Source: CBDULX01 sp048550535
GTDB taxonomy: Bacteria > Pseudomonadota > Gammaproteobacteria > SZUA-229
DNA: 25,986 bases
Direction of reading: 5' to 3'
Assembly (NCBI GenBank): GCA_048550535.1
Contig: JBLYYN010000302.1
Coordinates: 1-25,986, forward strand
The notes under the pieces are model-generated. The model saw only the letters and a list, made by a program, of their open reading frames with translations. It did no database searches and was not told the origin of the DNA. The translations under genes were made by a program, and so were the position numbers. Positions 7,887 through 14,916 of this stretch are shown piece after piece; the first letter of the stretch is position 1; each line of letters begins with the position of its first letter.

Positions 7887-8807
7887 TCAAAAGTCGTCTT
7901 CAAGCTCACCACCAGCAACCAGTATTAAAACATCACGAATAGCATCGGGTGTCGACATGATGTTCATGAAGCTGTTATCGCCCATCATACTCAAATCAGG
8001 GAAGCTCATGGCAATACGGAAACGGGCATGCAAGGCCTCAGCTTCTTTGCCTTTTACCAGAATTTCATAGGGTAGATGAGCGGTTGAGCGAAGCTCCTTA
8101 AAATCAATTTCGCTCATGACGAATTTCTCATCCATATATTTTTTCTTATCGTTGGGCGCTTTCAATCCCACGCCGAACAAGGTCTGAGTGCTGTTCGGAA
8201 TATCAATGCGGTATACCTTGAAGGCACCGTTCAATTTCGCAGCCAGATTTTTCTCGATGGTGCTGATCAATTGTTGCCGACTACTTTTTTCAGACAGCTC
8301 CAGAGGTTCATCGAAATACTCCATACCGAATGTATAGTGGTATTTACCCAGTTTTTTCTTAGTTAATCCTTCTTCAGGACCAAAGAACTCAATAAAGCCC
8401 AGAGCTTTTTTAAAGGCCAATGAGGTTGCAGCCAGATCGGATTCAATCCAGTAAGCTTTGGCCATGTAATAAGGATTGGTGTAAGAAACCTGCACCTTAC
8501 CTTTCATTTCGGTCAAAGACACACGCTGGGCAGCAACATAGCCACCACGGGGATGTGAAGCGGCGGCCTTTTTCAGCTCATTATTGGTCACCACGATAAC
8601 ATGGGCACCTTCGAAGGGTGAGTAATCGCCAGCGATAGTAAAACCATTGCTCTGTAAGGCTTTTTTAGTTGCCCCCAGTTTATCGGCGATTTTTCCAGAA
8701 TTATTGGATGCCAGGGCAAAGGGTTTATAAGTGGTTGCGGCCTGTGCGGTAAGCACGGTAAACACAGCCAGAACCGCAAACAGTGACTGAAATATTTTAG
8801 TTTTCAT
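7887..8807 (-). CDS. Exported protein of unknown function
   Basis: I do not recognise this family. The 306-residue product, starting at ATG 8807, begins MKTKIFQSLFAVLAVFTVLT followed by AQA-A, a clear Sec signal peptide cleaved near residue 23. The mature protein is about 280 residues, with no cysteine, no heme motif, no later membrane helix and a strongly acidic tail (GGELEDDF). Notable stretches are GFTIAGDYSPFEGAHVIVVT, VSYTNPYYMAKAYW and FFGPEEGLTKKKLGKYHY. This suggests a soluble periplasmic or secreted mixed alpha/beta protein. An open frame reaches nine codons further upstream but would hide the signal peptide. GGAG lies 12 nt before the chosen ATG, which is long. It is downstream of the FadL-type gene on the same strand but separated from it by a terminator, so it is probably a separate unit. 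A lipid- or sulfur-related role would be speculation. Confidence 0.85.
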   Translation of the reverse strand: MKTKIFQSLFAVLAVFTVLTAQAATTYKPFALASNNSGKIADKLGATKKALQSNGFTIAGDYSPFEGAHVIVVTNNELKKAAASHPRGGYVAAQRVSLTEMKGKVQVSYTNPYYMAKAYWIESDLAATSLAFKKALGFIEFFGPEEGLTKKKLGKYHYTFGMEYFDEPLELSEKSSRQQLISTIEKNLAAKLNGAFKVYRIDIPNSTQTLFGVGLKAPNDKKKYMDEKFVMSEIDFKELRSTAHLPYEILVKGKEAEALHARFRIAMSFPDLSMMGDNSFMNIMSTPDAIRDVLILVAGGELEDDF

Positions 8808-8944
8808 GTTTTTATATAACTCCAACTCAATCAAGTGTCGAAATGACGAATAATTTTAAAGACCCAAGTTAACCCCGGCCTAAATACTTGTCAACGCAAT
8901 TGTTTTCGAGTTTGACGATTAAATAACAAACTTGCTGGACAGTT

Positions 8945-8979
8945 AAAAAAAAAGCCATGCAGTGCATGGCCTTTTTATT
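8945..8979 (-). terminator. Rho-independent terminator after the FadL-type gene
   Basis: The stem GCCATGC (8954-8960) pairs with GCATGGC (8964-8970) across a 3-nt loop. Nine A at 8945-8953 give the U-tract for minus-strand transcription, and a T-rich run follows on the other side. It lies 30 bp beyond the stop of the outer-membrane channel gene. Confidence 0.88.
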
Positions 8980-9001
8980 TTAGCTTAACTTAAACCACGT
9001 T

Positions 9002-10261
9002 TTAGAACTTCTTGGCGTAAGACAAACCCAGTTCGATCTGGTCCATTTCCAGCTCGATGGTCTGACCATCGCCTTGTGGATTTACACCAGAAACATCATT
9101 AGAAGGTGCATACATGAAGGCAAAATCCAGCTCAGAATTCGCGTCCAGCGGTTTGGTAAAACCAAAGGTCAGATGAGTTTCGATAACGCCTGGCGCCAGA
9201 ATATTGAACAACACTTCAGACTCTGGAATCGGCTGAGAACCATTGCTCAGACCCACACGCCAGGTCATATCACTTTGCATCATCCACTCATAACCAACTT
9301 TAACCACGGTCATATCATCCCAACCGAAACCGGCACCATCATCAGTACCCAGGTTTCCAGGCGCTAACTTGCTAATTGGATTTGAAATTGAAGCAACACC
9401 ACTGTAATAAATGGTCTGAACATCGACCAGCAGTTTGCTCTTGTCGTTAATATCCCAGGCTACACCCAGATTCAACACAGCCGGGATGTCGAAATCGCCA
9501 CCTTCGGCAAACAGACCGGCGTAATCGTCAAACTCGCTCATGGACATCTTGGTTTGGTAGGATGCACCCAGGGCCACCGATGGAGCAACCTGGCCCTGCC
9601 AGCCAAACTTGGCACCAAAACCCATGGAAGTATCATCACCATTATTAGATAATTTGTTTGGATCACTTGAAAAACCAGCAAGGCTAGCCAATCCGTCAGC
9701 TTTAAATTGCTGATAGGCAAAAATCAGGCTGGCCCCCAAAGCGTGCTTGTCATTGATTTTCTTGGCGTAAGACATATTGATAAATAACTGGGCCAGGTTA
9801 ACACCGGCGGTTCCCGCACCAAAAGTACCAGGTCCAGGCACATTCGGATAATTCGAATTCATACCACCATTACCATAGGCAGCCACGCCAAATGAACTGG
9901 TCTCATCCAGCATCATGTTCCAGCCAAAGGATGGAATCAGGAAGTAATCATGGCTACTCTCATAAGTACCTGGTGAAAGAGGGAATGTCGCAGCAATTCC
10001 AGGATTTCCTGCTGTATATTGACGACTAGGGGCAAAGATGGCAGCACCTACGTCCATACGATCACCCACATCGACCATACCGGCGGGATTATTGGCTGAG
10101 GCCAGTGTGTCCTGTGAATAGGCAGCACCGGCACCGGCCAGAGCTTTTTCTTTCATGCTATAGCCGTGGGCAAAGTAACCGTTGGTGGCATGGGCCGCTG
10201 GTGCGATTAACAAACCAGCAACCGTGATTGATAATAATGATTTTTTAAAACCACATGACAT
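9002..10261 (-). CDS. FadL/TodX (OMPP1) family outer-membrane channel
   Basis: FadL-family proteins are 14-strand outer-membrane barrels that admit hydrophobic compounds such as fatty acids or aromatics by lateral diffusion. The product has a Sec signal peptide (SLLSITVAGLLIAPAAHA). The mature N-terminus, TNGYFAHGYSMKEKALAGAG, then AAYSQDTLASANNPAGM, carries the typical FadL hatch with its NPA motif. Alternating beta strands rich in glycine and aromatic residues follow, and the last residue is phenylalanine (GLSYAKKF), as expected for barrel assembly. The length (419) is typical. ATG 10261 is 8 nt from the AGGAG ribosome-binding site. ATG 10267 is in frame but only 2 nt from it. The substrate cannot be read from sequence. 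Its location among sulfur genes makes a hydrophobic sulfur compound conceivable but unproven. Confidence 0.9.
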   Translation of the reverse strand: MSCGFKKSLLSITVAGLLIAPAAHATNGYFAHGYSMKEKALAGAGAAYSQDTLASANNPAGMVDVGDRMDVGAAIFAPSRQYTAGNPGIAATFPLSPGTYESSHDYFLIPSFGWNMMLDETSSFGVAAYGNGGMNSNYPNVPGPGTFGAGTAGVNLAQLFINMSYAKKINDKHALGASLIFAYQQFKADGLASLAGFSSDPNKLSNNGDDTSMGFGAKFGWQGQVAPSVALGASYQTKMSMSEFDDYAGLFAEGGDFDIPAVLNLGVAWDINDKSKLLVDVQTIYYSGVASISNPISKLAPGNLGTDDGAGFGWDDMTVVKVGYEWMMQSDMTWRVGLSNGSQPIPESEVLFNILAPGVIETHLTFGFTKPLDANSELDFAFMYAPSNDVSGVNPQGDGQTIELEMDQIELGLSYAKKF

Positions 10262-10556
10262 ATTCATAACTCCTCAAAAATTATTTTTTGGCCTATCTAA
10301 ATCTTTTATGCTTGGGACAATTTATCAAATATTAGAAACGGCTTATTTGTTGTGTTGCTGTCCGTTTATATGTTTTGTTCTACAGCAGGCCTGACAATCT
10401 CAAACGCAGATATTTTTGTCAAACGAAAACAACAATAAATTTGAATTATTATTGAAATTAATTAAGTTTTATTGAAATCCAGTAGCTACTTGCAATTTAA
10501 CTAATATTATAAATTTATAATATATAGCTATTGCCTTGAATTTCAGGCAAAAAAAA
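10262..10556. other. AT-rich non-coding region upstream of the FadL-type gene
   Basis: About 295 bases lie between the FadL-type start and the rhodanese terminator. They are very AT-rich, with several TATA-like strings (for example near 10505-10528), and must contain the FadL-type promoter. I see no clear paired -35/-10, operator or open frame. Confidence 0.4.
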
Positions 10557-10585
10557 GCCCGGCGATGATTCATCGCCGGGCTTTA
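10551..10585 (-). terminator. Rho-independent terminator after the rhodanese gene
   Basis: The stem GCCCGGCGATG (10557-10567) pairs with CATCGCCGGGC (10571-10581) with a 3-nt loop. An A-run on the low side (10549-10556) serves as the U-tract for minus-strand transcripts. It is a strong GC-rich hairpin about 30 bp beyond the rhodanese stop. Confidence 0.92.
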
Positions 10586-10610
10586 TTTAAAACAATTTTG
10601 AAAAAATTAA

Positions 10611-10931
10611 TCAGGCCACCAGGGAAAATCCATTCTGTTGCCAGGCAATCACGCCGCCGCGCAAATTGTAAACATTATCGAAACCCTGGGCCGCCATAAA
10701 TCCCACACCCTGTGCCGAACGCGCACCACTACGGCAGTATAAAATACATACATCATCATTTTCGATTTCATTCAATCTTACCGGCAGAGTATGTAAGGGC
10801 AGTTTCTCGGCATTGGGAATCATGCCAGCACCCATTTCTGCAATACTACGAACATCCAGCAGGCGAATATTCTTACCTTCGTCCAGATAGGCCTTGAGCG
10901 TAGCCGCATCCAGTTCCTTGATTGAAAACAT
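10611..10931 (-). CDS. Single-domain rhodanese (GlpE/PspE-like sulfurtransferase)
   Basis: Rhodaneses carry sulfane sulfur as a cysteine persulfide and pass it to acceptors such as cyanide, thioredoxin or sulfur-carrier proteins. This 106-residue protein has one domain. LLDVRSIAEMGAGMIPNAEK (24-43) holds the N-terminal CH2A-like motif. The active-site loop is C66-RSGARS in ILYCRSGARSAQ, and the C-terminal signature is YNLRGGVIAWQQNGF (88-102). There is no signal peptide, so it acts in the cytoplasm. The ATG has a good AGGTGA upstream. It diverges from the dsrE2-like gene 408 bp away. Rhodanese and DsrE2 genes occur together with tusA in sulfur oxidisers, but no tusA is seen here. Confidence 0.93.
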   Translation of the reverse strand: MFSIKELDAATLKAYLDEGKNIRLLDVRSIAEMGAGMIPNAEKLPLHTLPVRLNEIENDDVCILYCRSGARSAQGVGFMAAQGFDNVYNLRGGVIAWQQNGFSLVA

Positions 10932-11339
10932 ACGATCACCTATATAAGCGGTTAATGAAATAGCTATTTTAGCTGATTTAAATCAAATTTCATAACCCTG
11001 GAGTAAAAAATCTTCTTCTCTATAAATTAGTTTTATATAATATTCAAAAATTCAATAGCTTTAATTTACAGCCTCAGGCACAAAAACACTAAAATAATCA
11101 TATAAAACATAGATTTAGTAATTTAGGCAGTTGTTATAGCTCAGATATATTCCCTTGATCAATGCCCATTATTCAAACATAATAAATAAATTCTTTAGCT
11201 TTATACTTGCCTTTTATGATGAATCGAAGGTATGGTTTAAGATTGAAAATATTCATACGACCGACTAACTTTTTTTGCAATACGAGTCAGCAATCTGGCA
11301 TCAGCGTGTAGATTGTACTGGCTTCTGAGGAGATGAAAC
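10932..11339. other. Divergent promoter region between rhodanese and dsrE2
   Basis: This AT-rich 408-bp stretch between divergent genes has no convincing open frame. It must hold both promoters. The clearest element is an FNR-like box at 10973-10986, listed separately. A TTGATCAA near 11155 is a short palindrome without the 4-bp spacer of an FNR site. No hairpin terminator is present. Confidence 0.45.
10973..10986. promoter_or_regulatory. FNR/ANR-like box upstream of the rhodanese gene
   Basis: CTGAT-TTAA-ATCAA matches the FNR/CRP-family consensus TTGAT-N4-ATCAA at 9 of 10 fixed positions. Its centre is about 48 nt upstream of the rhodanese ATG. Control by oxygen or redox state would fit a sulfur-handling protein, but a single AT-rich match can arise by chance. 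Confidence 0.4.
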
Positions 11340-11855
11340 ATGAGTGCCGACCCCAAGTTAACCATTATCGCGACCAAAGGTACGCTGGATTGGGCCTACC
11401 CCCCCTACATTCTGGCAAGCACGGCGGCCGCGCTGGGTATGGAAGTTTCTATTTTCTTCACGTTTTATGGCCTTAATCTGTTACTGAAAGACACTAGCAG
11501 CATGCGTGTTACGCCTACAGGTAACCCGCAAATGCCCATGAAGATGCCATTCGGCCCCAAATGGCTACGTAAAATAAACTTCGGCCCTAAAATACCCAAT
11601 ATTATGTGGAATGTTCCCTTTATGGATGGCATTGCCACCACATTAATGAAGAAAACCATCTCTAACTGTGGCGTTGCTTCCATCGATGAACTGCGTGATC
11701 TGTGTCAGGAAGCTGAAGTTAAATTCATGGCCTGCCAAATGACAGTTGAACTTTTTGGTTACGACCATACTCAATTCATAGATGGCGTGGATTATGTGGG
11801 TGCTGCGACTTACTTTGACGAAGCTTCAACGGCGACTCAGTCACTGTTTATCTAA
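11340..11855 (+). CDS. dsrE2: DsrE2-family sulfur-carrier/sulfurtransferase protein
   Basis: DsrE2 proteins are DsrE/DsrF-like proteins of sulfur oxidisers, often encoded with rhodanese and TusA, and linked to cytoplasmic sulfur trafficking. The 171-residue product opens with LTIIATKGTLDWAYPPYILA, then STAAALGMEVSIFFTFYGLN, with a hydrophobic stretch at about residues 22-49 that may associate with the membrane. Three cysteines match conserved family positions: C110 (SNCGVASIDELRDLC), C122, and C132 in MACQMTVELFG, the likely sulfur-binding cysteine. GAGGAG lies 8 nt before the ATG. It is monocistronic, ending in a strong terminator, and diverges from the rhodanese gene, which supports a shared job. 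Whether it truly moves sulfur in this organism is inference. Confidence 0.88.
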   Translation: MSADPKLTIIATKGTLDWAYPPYILASTAAALGMEVSIFFTFYGLNLLLKDTSSMRVTPTGNPQMPMKMPFGPKWLRKINFGPKIPNIMWNVPFMDGIATTLMKKTISNCGVASIDELRDLCQEAEVKFMACQMTVELFGYDHTQFIDGVDYVGAATYFDEASTATQSLFI

Positions 11856-11883
11856 AGTACCGATTATAAACAATAAGTGAATT

Positions 11884-11916
11884 AAAAAAGCTGCGCAGAT
11901 TGCGCAGCTTTTTTTT
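11884..11916 (+). terminator. Rho-independent terminator after dsrE2
   Basis: GCTGCGCA (11890-11897) pairs with TGCGCAGC (11901-11908) across a 3-nt loop, followed by eight T. A-U pairing with the upstream A-run extends the stem. It ends the dsrE2 unit 30 bp after the stop codon and separates it from the protease gene. Confidence 0.95.
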
Positions 11917-11983
11917 GACTGAATTTCAATTTCCCCGCCCATTCAGTTAACCTATTCAGCAGGCCTGTTTTATTAAACAACCC

Positions 11984-13408
11984 ATGCAAAATTTAACATT
12001 CATTTTACGTCTTGTACTACTCTTGCTGTTCCTGTTACCAGCACGTGCCGAGCTGCCGCAGCTGGGCGATCCCACTCAGCAGAATTTTTCTCCGCAAGAA
12101 GAAAAACAGATGGGTCTCAATTTTTATAAAGCCCTGAGGGCAAATCTTGTATTTATAGATGAACTGACCGTCACTCAATATCTTGAAGATCTGGGTCAGC
12201 GCCTGGTATCTCACAGCGACCAGCCAGACAGTCAGTTTAAATTTTTTATAATTAATGTACCCAATATCAATGCCTTTGCCGGCCCGGATGCCTACATTGG
12301 CATACATACTGGCCTGATACTGGCGGCGGACAATGAAGCTGAGCTGGCGGGTGTGCTGGCTCATGAGATTTCCCATGTTACTCAACGCCACATTGCCAGA
12401 GCCATTACCGAATCCAACACCTCTCCTGCTGCTCTGTTTGCCACCATTCTGGCCGGTATTCTAATTGGTGCACAGGACCCTGATGCCGGTGCTGCGATTA
12501 TTTACGGTGGTACTGCAGCTATGATGCAGGCACAAATAAATTTCACCCGGCAGAATGAACATGAAGCCGACCGGGTTGGCATAGCCCTGCTTCGTGACTC
12601 GGGTATCAACCCACAGGGCATGGCCGACTTTTTCGAAACTCTCCTGGAACAGGTTGAATCGAATAACCAGCTGGCACAGATGGAATATTTACGCACTCAC
12701 CCTTTGAGTTCAACCCGTATCGCCGAAGCGAAAAACCGGTTAAAAGCAAGTGACAGCAAACTTCCCAGCGACAGTCTAAATTTTCAGTTATGCAAAGCTC
12801 AGTTATTGTTAGCCGTCAGCGCCAGCCCGGGCAAACTGATCCAGAATATTCAGGCCCTGGATGAATCAAAACAAAATATCCTTAGCCAGTACACCCTGGG
12901 TATAGCTTTGCTAGCCAACGACCAGGCAACAAAAGCGATTTCCGTTCTGCAATCAATTATTAAACAAAACAACCATCCCTGGTTCCAGTTGTCACTGGCA
13001 CAGGCCTATGAAAAAAACAAACAGACCGACCAGGCCCTTGCTGTACTATCGAAACTGGATGCCCTCTATCCTAACTATTTACCGGTAAGCATTGAGTATG
13101 CCCGGGTGCTGAATCAAACCAGCCAATATACAAAAGCCATTCAACTGTTAAGACAATTGTTGCGATATAAGCAGAAGCCTGTGATATATCAAACCCTGGC
13201 TCAAAGCTACCATGGTAATGGTGAGACGGCTCTGGCACTGGAAGCCACCAGTTTTCAGTACGAATATGAAGGCTATATTAAGTTAGCGTTTCAACAACTG
13301 GATAACGCACTCAAACTACCCAAACTTGAATCATCGACGCGGCAACGAATAGAAAGCAGAAAAAATATGCTAATGGATACTCTGGATAGTAATAAGCAGT
13401 CTAATTAA
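11984..13408 (+). CDS. BepA/YfgC-like M48 metalloprotease with TPR repeats
   Basis: BepA-type proteins are periplasmic zinc proteases and chaperones that assist or degrade outer-membrane proteins such as LptD. The 474-residue product starts with a Sec signal peptide (LVLLLLFLLPARA). The M48 domain has H127-E-I-S-H131, the third ligand E192 in E-H-E-A-D (192-196), and H239 in RTHPLSSTRI, matching the regulatory histidine of BepA. From about residue 260 onward the protein has helical TPR-like repeats (LSQYTLGIALLANDQATKAI, then SLAQAYEKNKQTDQALAVL). The length fits the family (about 487). The ribosome-binding site is weak. Its placement between sulfur genes is probably incidental, although it could support assembly of outer-membrane proteins such as the FadL-type channel. 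Confidence 0.9.
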   Translation: MQNLTFILRLVLLLLFLLPARAELPQLGDPTQQNFSPQEEKQMGLNFYKALRANLVFIDELTVTQYLEDLGQRLVSHSDQPDSQFKFFIINVPNINAFAGPDAYIGIHTGLILAADNEAELAGVLAHEISHVTQRHIARAITESNTSPAALFATILAGILIGAQDPDAGAAIIYGGTAAMMQAQINFTRQNEHEADRVGIALLRDSGINPQGMADFFETLLEQVESNNQLAQMEYLRTHPLSSTRIAEAKNRLKASDSKLPSDSLNFQLCKAQLLLAVSASPGKLIQNIQALDESKQNILSQYTLGIALLANDQATKAISVLQSIIKQNNHPWFQLSLAQAYEKNKQTDQALAVLSKLDALYPNYLPVSIEYARVLNQTSQYTKAIQLLRQLLRYKQKPVIYQTLAQSYHGNGETALALEATSFQYEYEGYIKLAFQQLDNALKLPKLESSTRQRIESRKNMLMDTLDSNKQSN

Positions 13409-13474
13409 TTAGCATTTCCTTATATTACTTACAAGTAACATGCCATATATGACTAAATTTTTCTTGCCTTAATC

Positions 13475-13493
13475 ATAGCATTCAGTATGCTAT
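13475..13493. promoter_or_regulatory. Inverted repeat upstream of soxXYZA (candidate operator)
   Basis: ATAGCAT (13475-13481) and ATGCTAT (13487-13493) are perfect 7-bp inverted arms around TCAGT. A TATAAT at 13512-13517 lies downstream. If that is the -10 box, the repeat is centred near -40, a usual place for an activator. No U-run follows, so it is not a terminator of the protease gene. Confidence 0.45.
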
Positions 13494-13589
13494 ATCCCTC
13501 AAAATACTTATTATAATTAGTTGAGTACGCTCATATGGAATGTGCGGAGATTAGGTCATTTATTAGCTTATTCTCCAGACATATCGCCA

Positions 13590-13617
13590 TTGACAGGAAT
13601 TACGGATTGCATATTTC
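13590..13617 (+). promoter_or_regulatory. Alternative sigma-70 promoter for soxX
   Basis: A perfect -35 hexamer TTGACA (13590-13595) is followed after 16 bp by TATTTC (13612-13617), a weak -10. This would start transcription about 55 nt before the soxX ATG. It competes with the TATAAT at 13512-13517 as the sox promoter. Confidence 0.4.
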
Positions 13618-13677
13618 TGAGTGCTTACATTTTTTACTCTTTTACTTAACCCATGCAAATGTTTTAAGGAGTTAATT

Positions 13678-14049
13678 ATGCGGAACACCGCAAAAGTCAT
13701 ATCGACAGCGACATCTATCGCTGCGCTCCTGGGCAGTCTCGCCTTCTCAATTCCAGCCGTAGCCCAAACGGAACCATCGGCCATTGAGCAAGGAAGAGCG
13801 ATTGCCTTTGATCGCAAGAAGGGTAATTGTCTGGCCTGTCATCAGATAGAAGGCGGCAGTTTACCTGGCAATATTGGTCCTCCATTAATTGCTATGAAAG
13901 ATCGATTCCCGGATAAAGATGTACTGCGTTCTCAAATAAATGATTCACGCAAAAGCAACCCGGCGACCATCATGCCTCCGTTCGGCCCCCATGAAGTACT
14001 CAGTCAGGCCGAAATCGATAAGGTTGTTGAGTTTATCCACTCATTGTAA
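13678..14049 (+). CDS. soxX: SoxX, c-type cytochrome of the thiosulfate-oxidising system
   Basis: SoxX is the small monoheme partner of SoxA. The SoxXA complex oxidatively attaches thiosulfate to SoxY in the periplasm. From ATG 13678, with AAGGAG 6 nt upstream, the product has 123 residues and a Sec signal peptide cleaved near AVAQ (residue 30). The heme motif is C51-L-A-C54-H55, and the distal methionine is probably M99 in TIMPPFG, a SoxX hallmark. LPGNIGPPL is also typical. The frame is open upstream to 13621, but that extension lacks a ribosome-binding site and would bury the signal peptide. It is the first gene of soxXYZA. Confidence 0.95.
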   Translation: MRNTAKVISTATSIAALLGSLAFSIPAVAQTEPSAIEQGRAIAFDRKKGNCLACHQIEGGSLPGNIGPPLIAMKDRFPDKDVLRSQINDSRKSNPATIMPPFGPHEVLSQAEIDKVVEFIHSL

Positions 14050-14074
14050 AAAGAATTCTTAAGGTAATTTCATA

Positions 14075-14545
14075 ATGAATACGACACGTAGAAGTTTTTT
14101 GAAAAAATCTGCAACTGCAGGCGCTGTTGGCGTTGCTGTAAGCGCTGGTTTAATTAGTCCTCGTGCAGTTCTAGCAGCCTGGCCAAAAGCCGCTTTTGAA
14201 GCGAAAGACCTGAATGCTGCCATGACTGCCGCCATTGGTAGTGCCAACACCACCGAAAGTGGTGACATTAAACTTAAAGCACCCGATATTGCTGAGAATG
14301 GTGCAGTAGTACCGATCGAAATCAAAAGCAAAATTGCTGGTACTGAATCGATCAGCCTGTATGTTGCTGAAAATGCAACTCCATTAGCAGCAAGCTTTGA
14401 GCTTAGCGATATAACAGAAGGTTTTGTGGTTACCCGAATCAAAATGGGTAAAACATCTGATGTTATCGTCGTGGTTAAAGCTGGCGGCAAATTATATAGC
14501 ACCAAGAAACAAGTCAAAGTCACCATCGGTGGTTGCGGCGGTTAA
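14075..14545 (+). CDS. soxY: SoxY, covalent sulfur carrier subunit
   Basis: SoxY carries pathway intermediates as a thio-conjugate on its C-terminal cysteine and works as a heterodimer with SoxZ. The 156-residue precursor begins with a twin-arginine signal (TRRSFLKK, residues 4-11), so the folded SoxYZ complex is exported by Tat. It ends with the swinging-arm motif GGCGG, with C154 as the carrier residue. No other cysteine is present. A 25-nt gap separates it from soxX, with AAGG 10 nt before the ATG. SoxZ has no signal and is expected to be exported bound to SoxY. Confidence 0.97.
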   Translation: MNTTRRSFLKKSATAGAVGVAVSAGLISPRAVLAAWPKAAFEAKDLNAAMTAAIGSANTTESGDIKLKAPDIAENGAVVPIEIKSKIAGTESISLYVAENATPLAASFELSDITEGFVVTRIKMGKTSDVIVVVKAGGKLYSTKKQVKVTIGGCGG

Positions 14546-14566
14546 TTAAGAGACGAGGAATTAATC

Positions 14567-14881
14567 ATGGCGAACAATATGCGAGTACGTGCGCGAATCA
14601 AAGGTGGCGTGACTGAAGTTAAGACACTGATCAATCATCCCATGGAAACGGGTCTGCGCAAAGATTCAAAAACTAAAAAGACTATTCCTGCTCACTTCAT
14701 TCAGGAAGTAAACTGTGAGCATAAGGGCAAAAATGTTATAACTGCACTCTGGGGCACAGCAATATCTAAAAATCCCTACCTTAAATTTAAGTTCAAAGGT
14801 GGTAGTGCTGGCGATACTCTGAAGATTTCCTGGGTTGATAACCTGGGTAAAAGTGATTCAGTGGAAGCCACTATCAAATAA
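14567..14881 (+). CDS. soxZ: SoxZ, partner of the SoxY sulfur carrier
   Basis: SoxZ is the immunoglobulin-like partner that stabilises SoxY. At 104 residues it has the usual length. Typical stretches are RVRARIKGGVTEVKTLINHP and METGLRKDSKTKKTIPAHFI near the N-terminus, and ISWVDNLGKSDSVEATIK at the end. It has no signal peptide, consistent with hitch-hiking export with Tat-targeted SoxY. A single cysteine (in EVNCEHKGKN) is not known to be catalytic. It follows soxY by 21 nt with GAGG 8 nt before the ATG. Confidence 0.96.
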   Translation: MANNMRVRARIKGGVTEVKTLINHPMETGLRKDSKTKKTIPAHFIQEVNCEHKGKNVITALWGTAISKNPYLKFKFKGGSAGDTLKISWVDNLGKSDSVEATIK

Positions 14882-14916
14882 CACTTTTGACCATTAAATA
14901 ATTAAAGGTTCTAACT

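Noticed and set aside
11155..11162. TTGATCAA as an FNR site before dsrE2
   Set aside because: The half-sites overlap and lack the 4-bp spacer that FNR-family sites need.
13563..13817. An 84-codon minus-strand open frame near soxX
   Set aside because: It overlaps the soxX signal-peptide region on the opposite strand and the upstream regulatory region, with no ribosome-binding site or motif.
14059..14526. A 155-codon open frame on the minus strand
   Set aside because: It lies opposite soxY, which has a Tat signal and the GGCGG end. The antisense product shows no motif.
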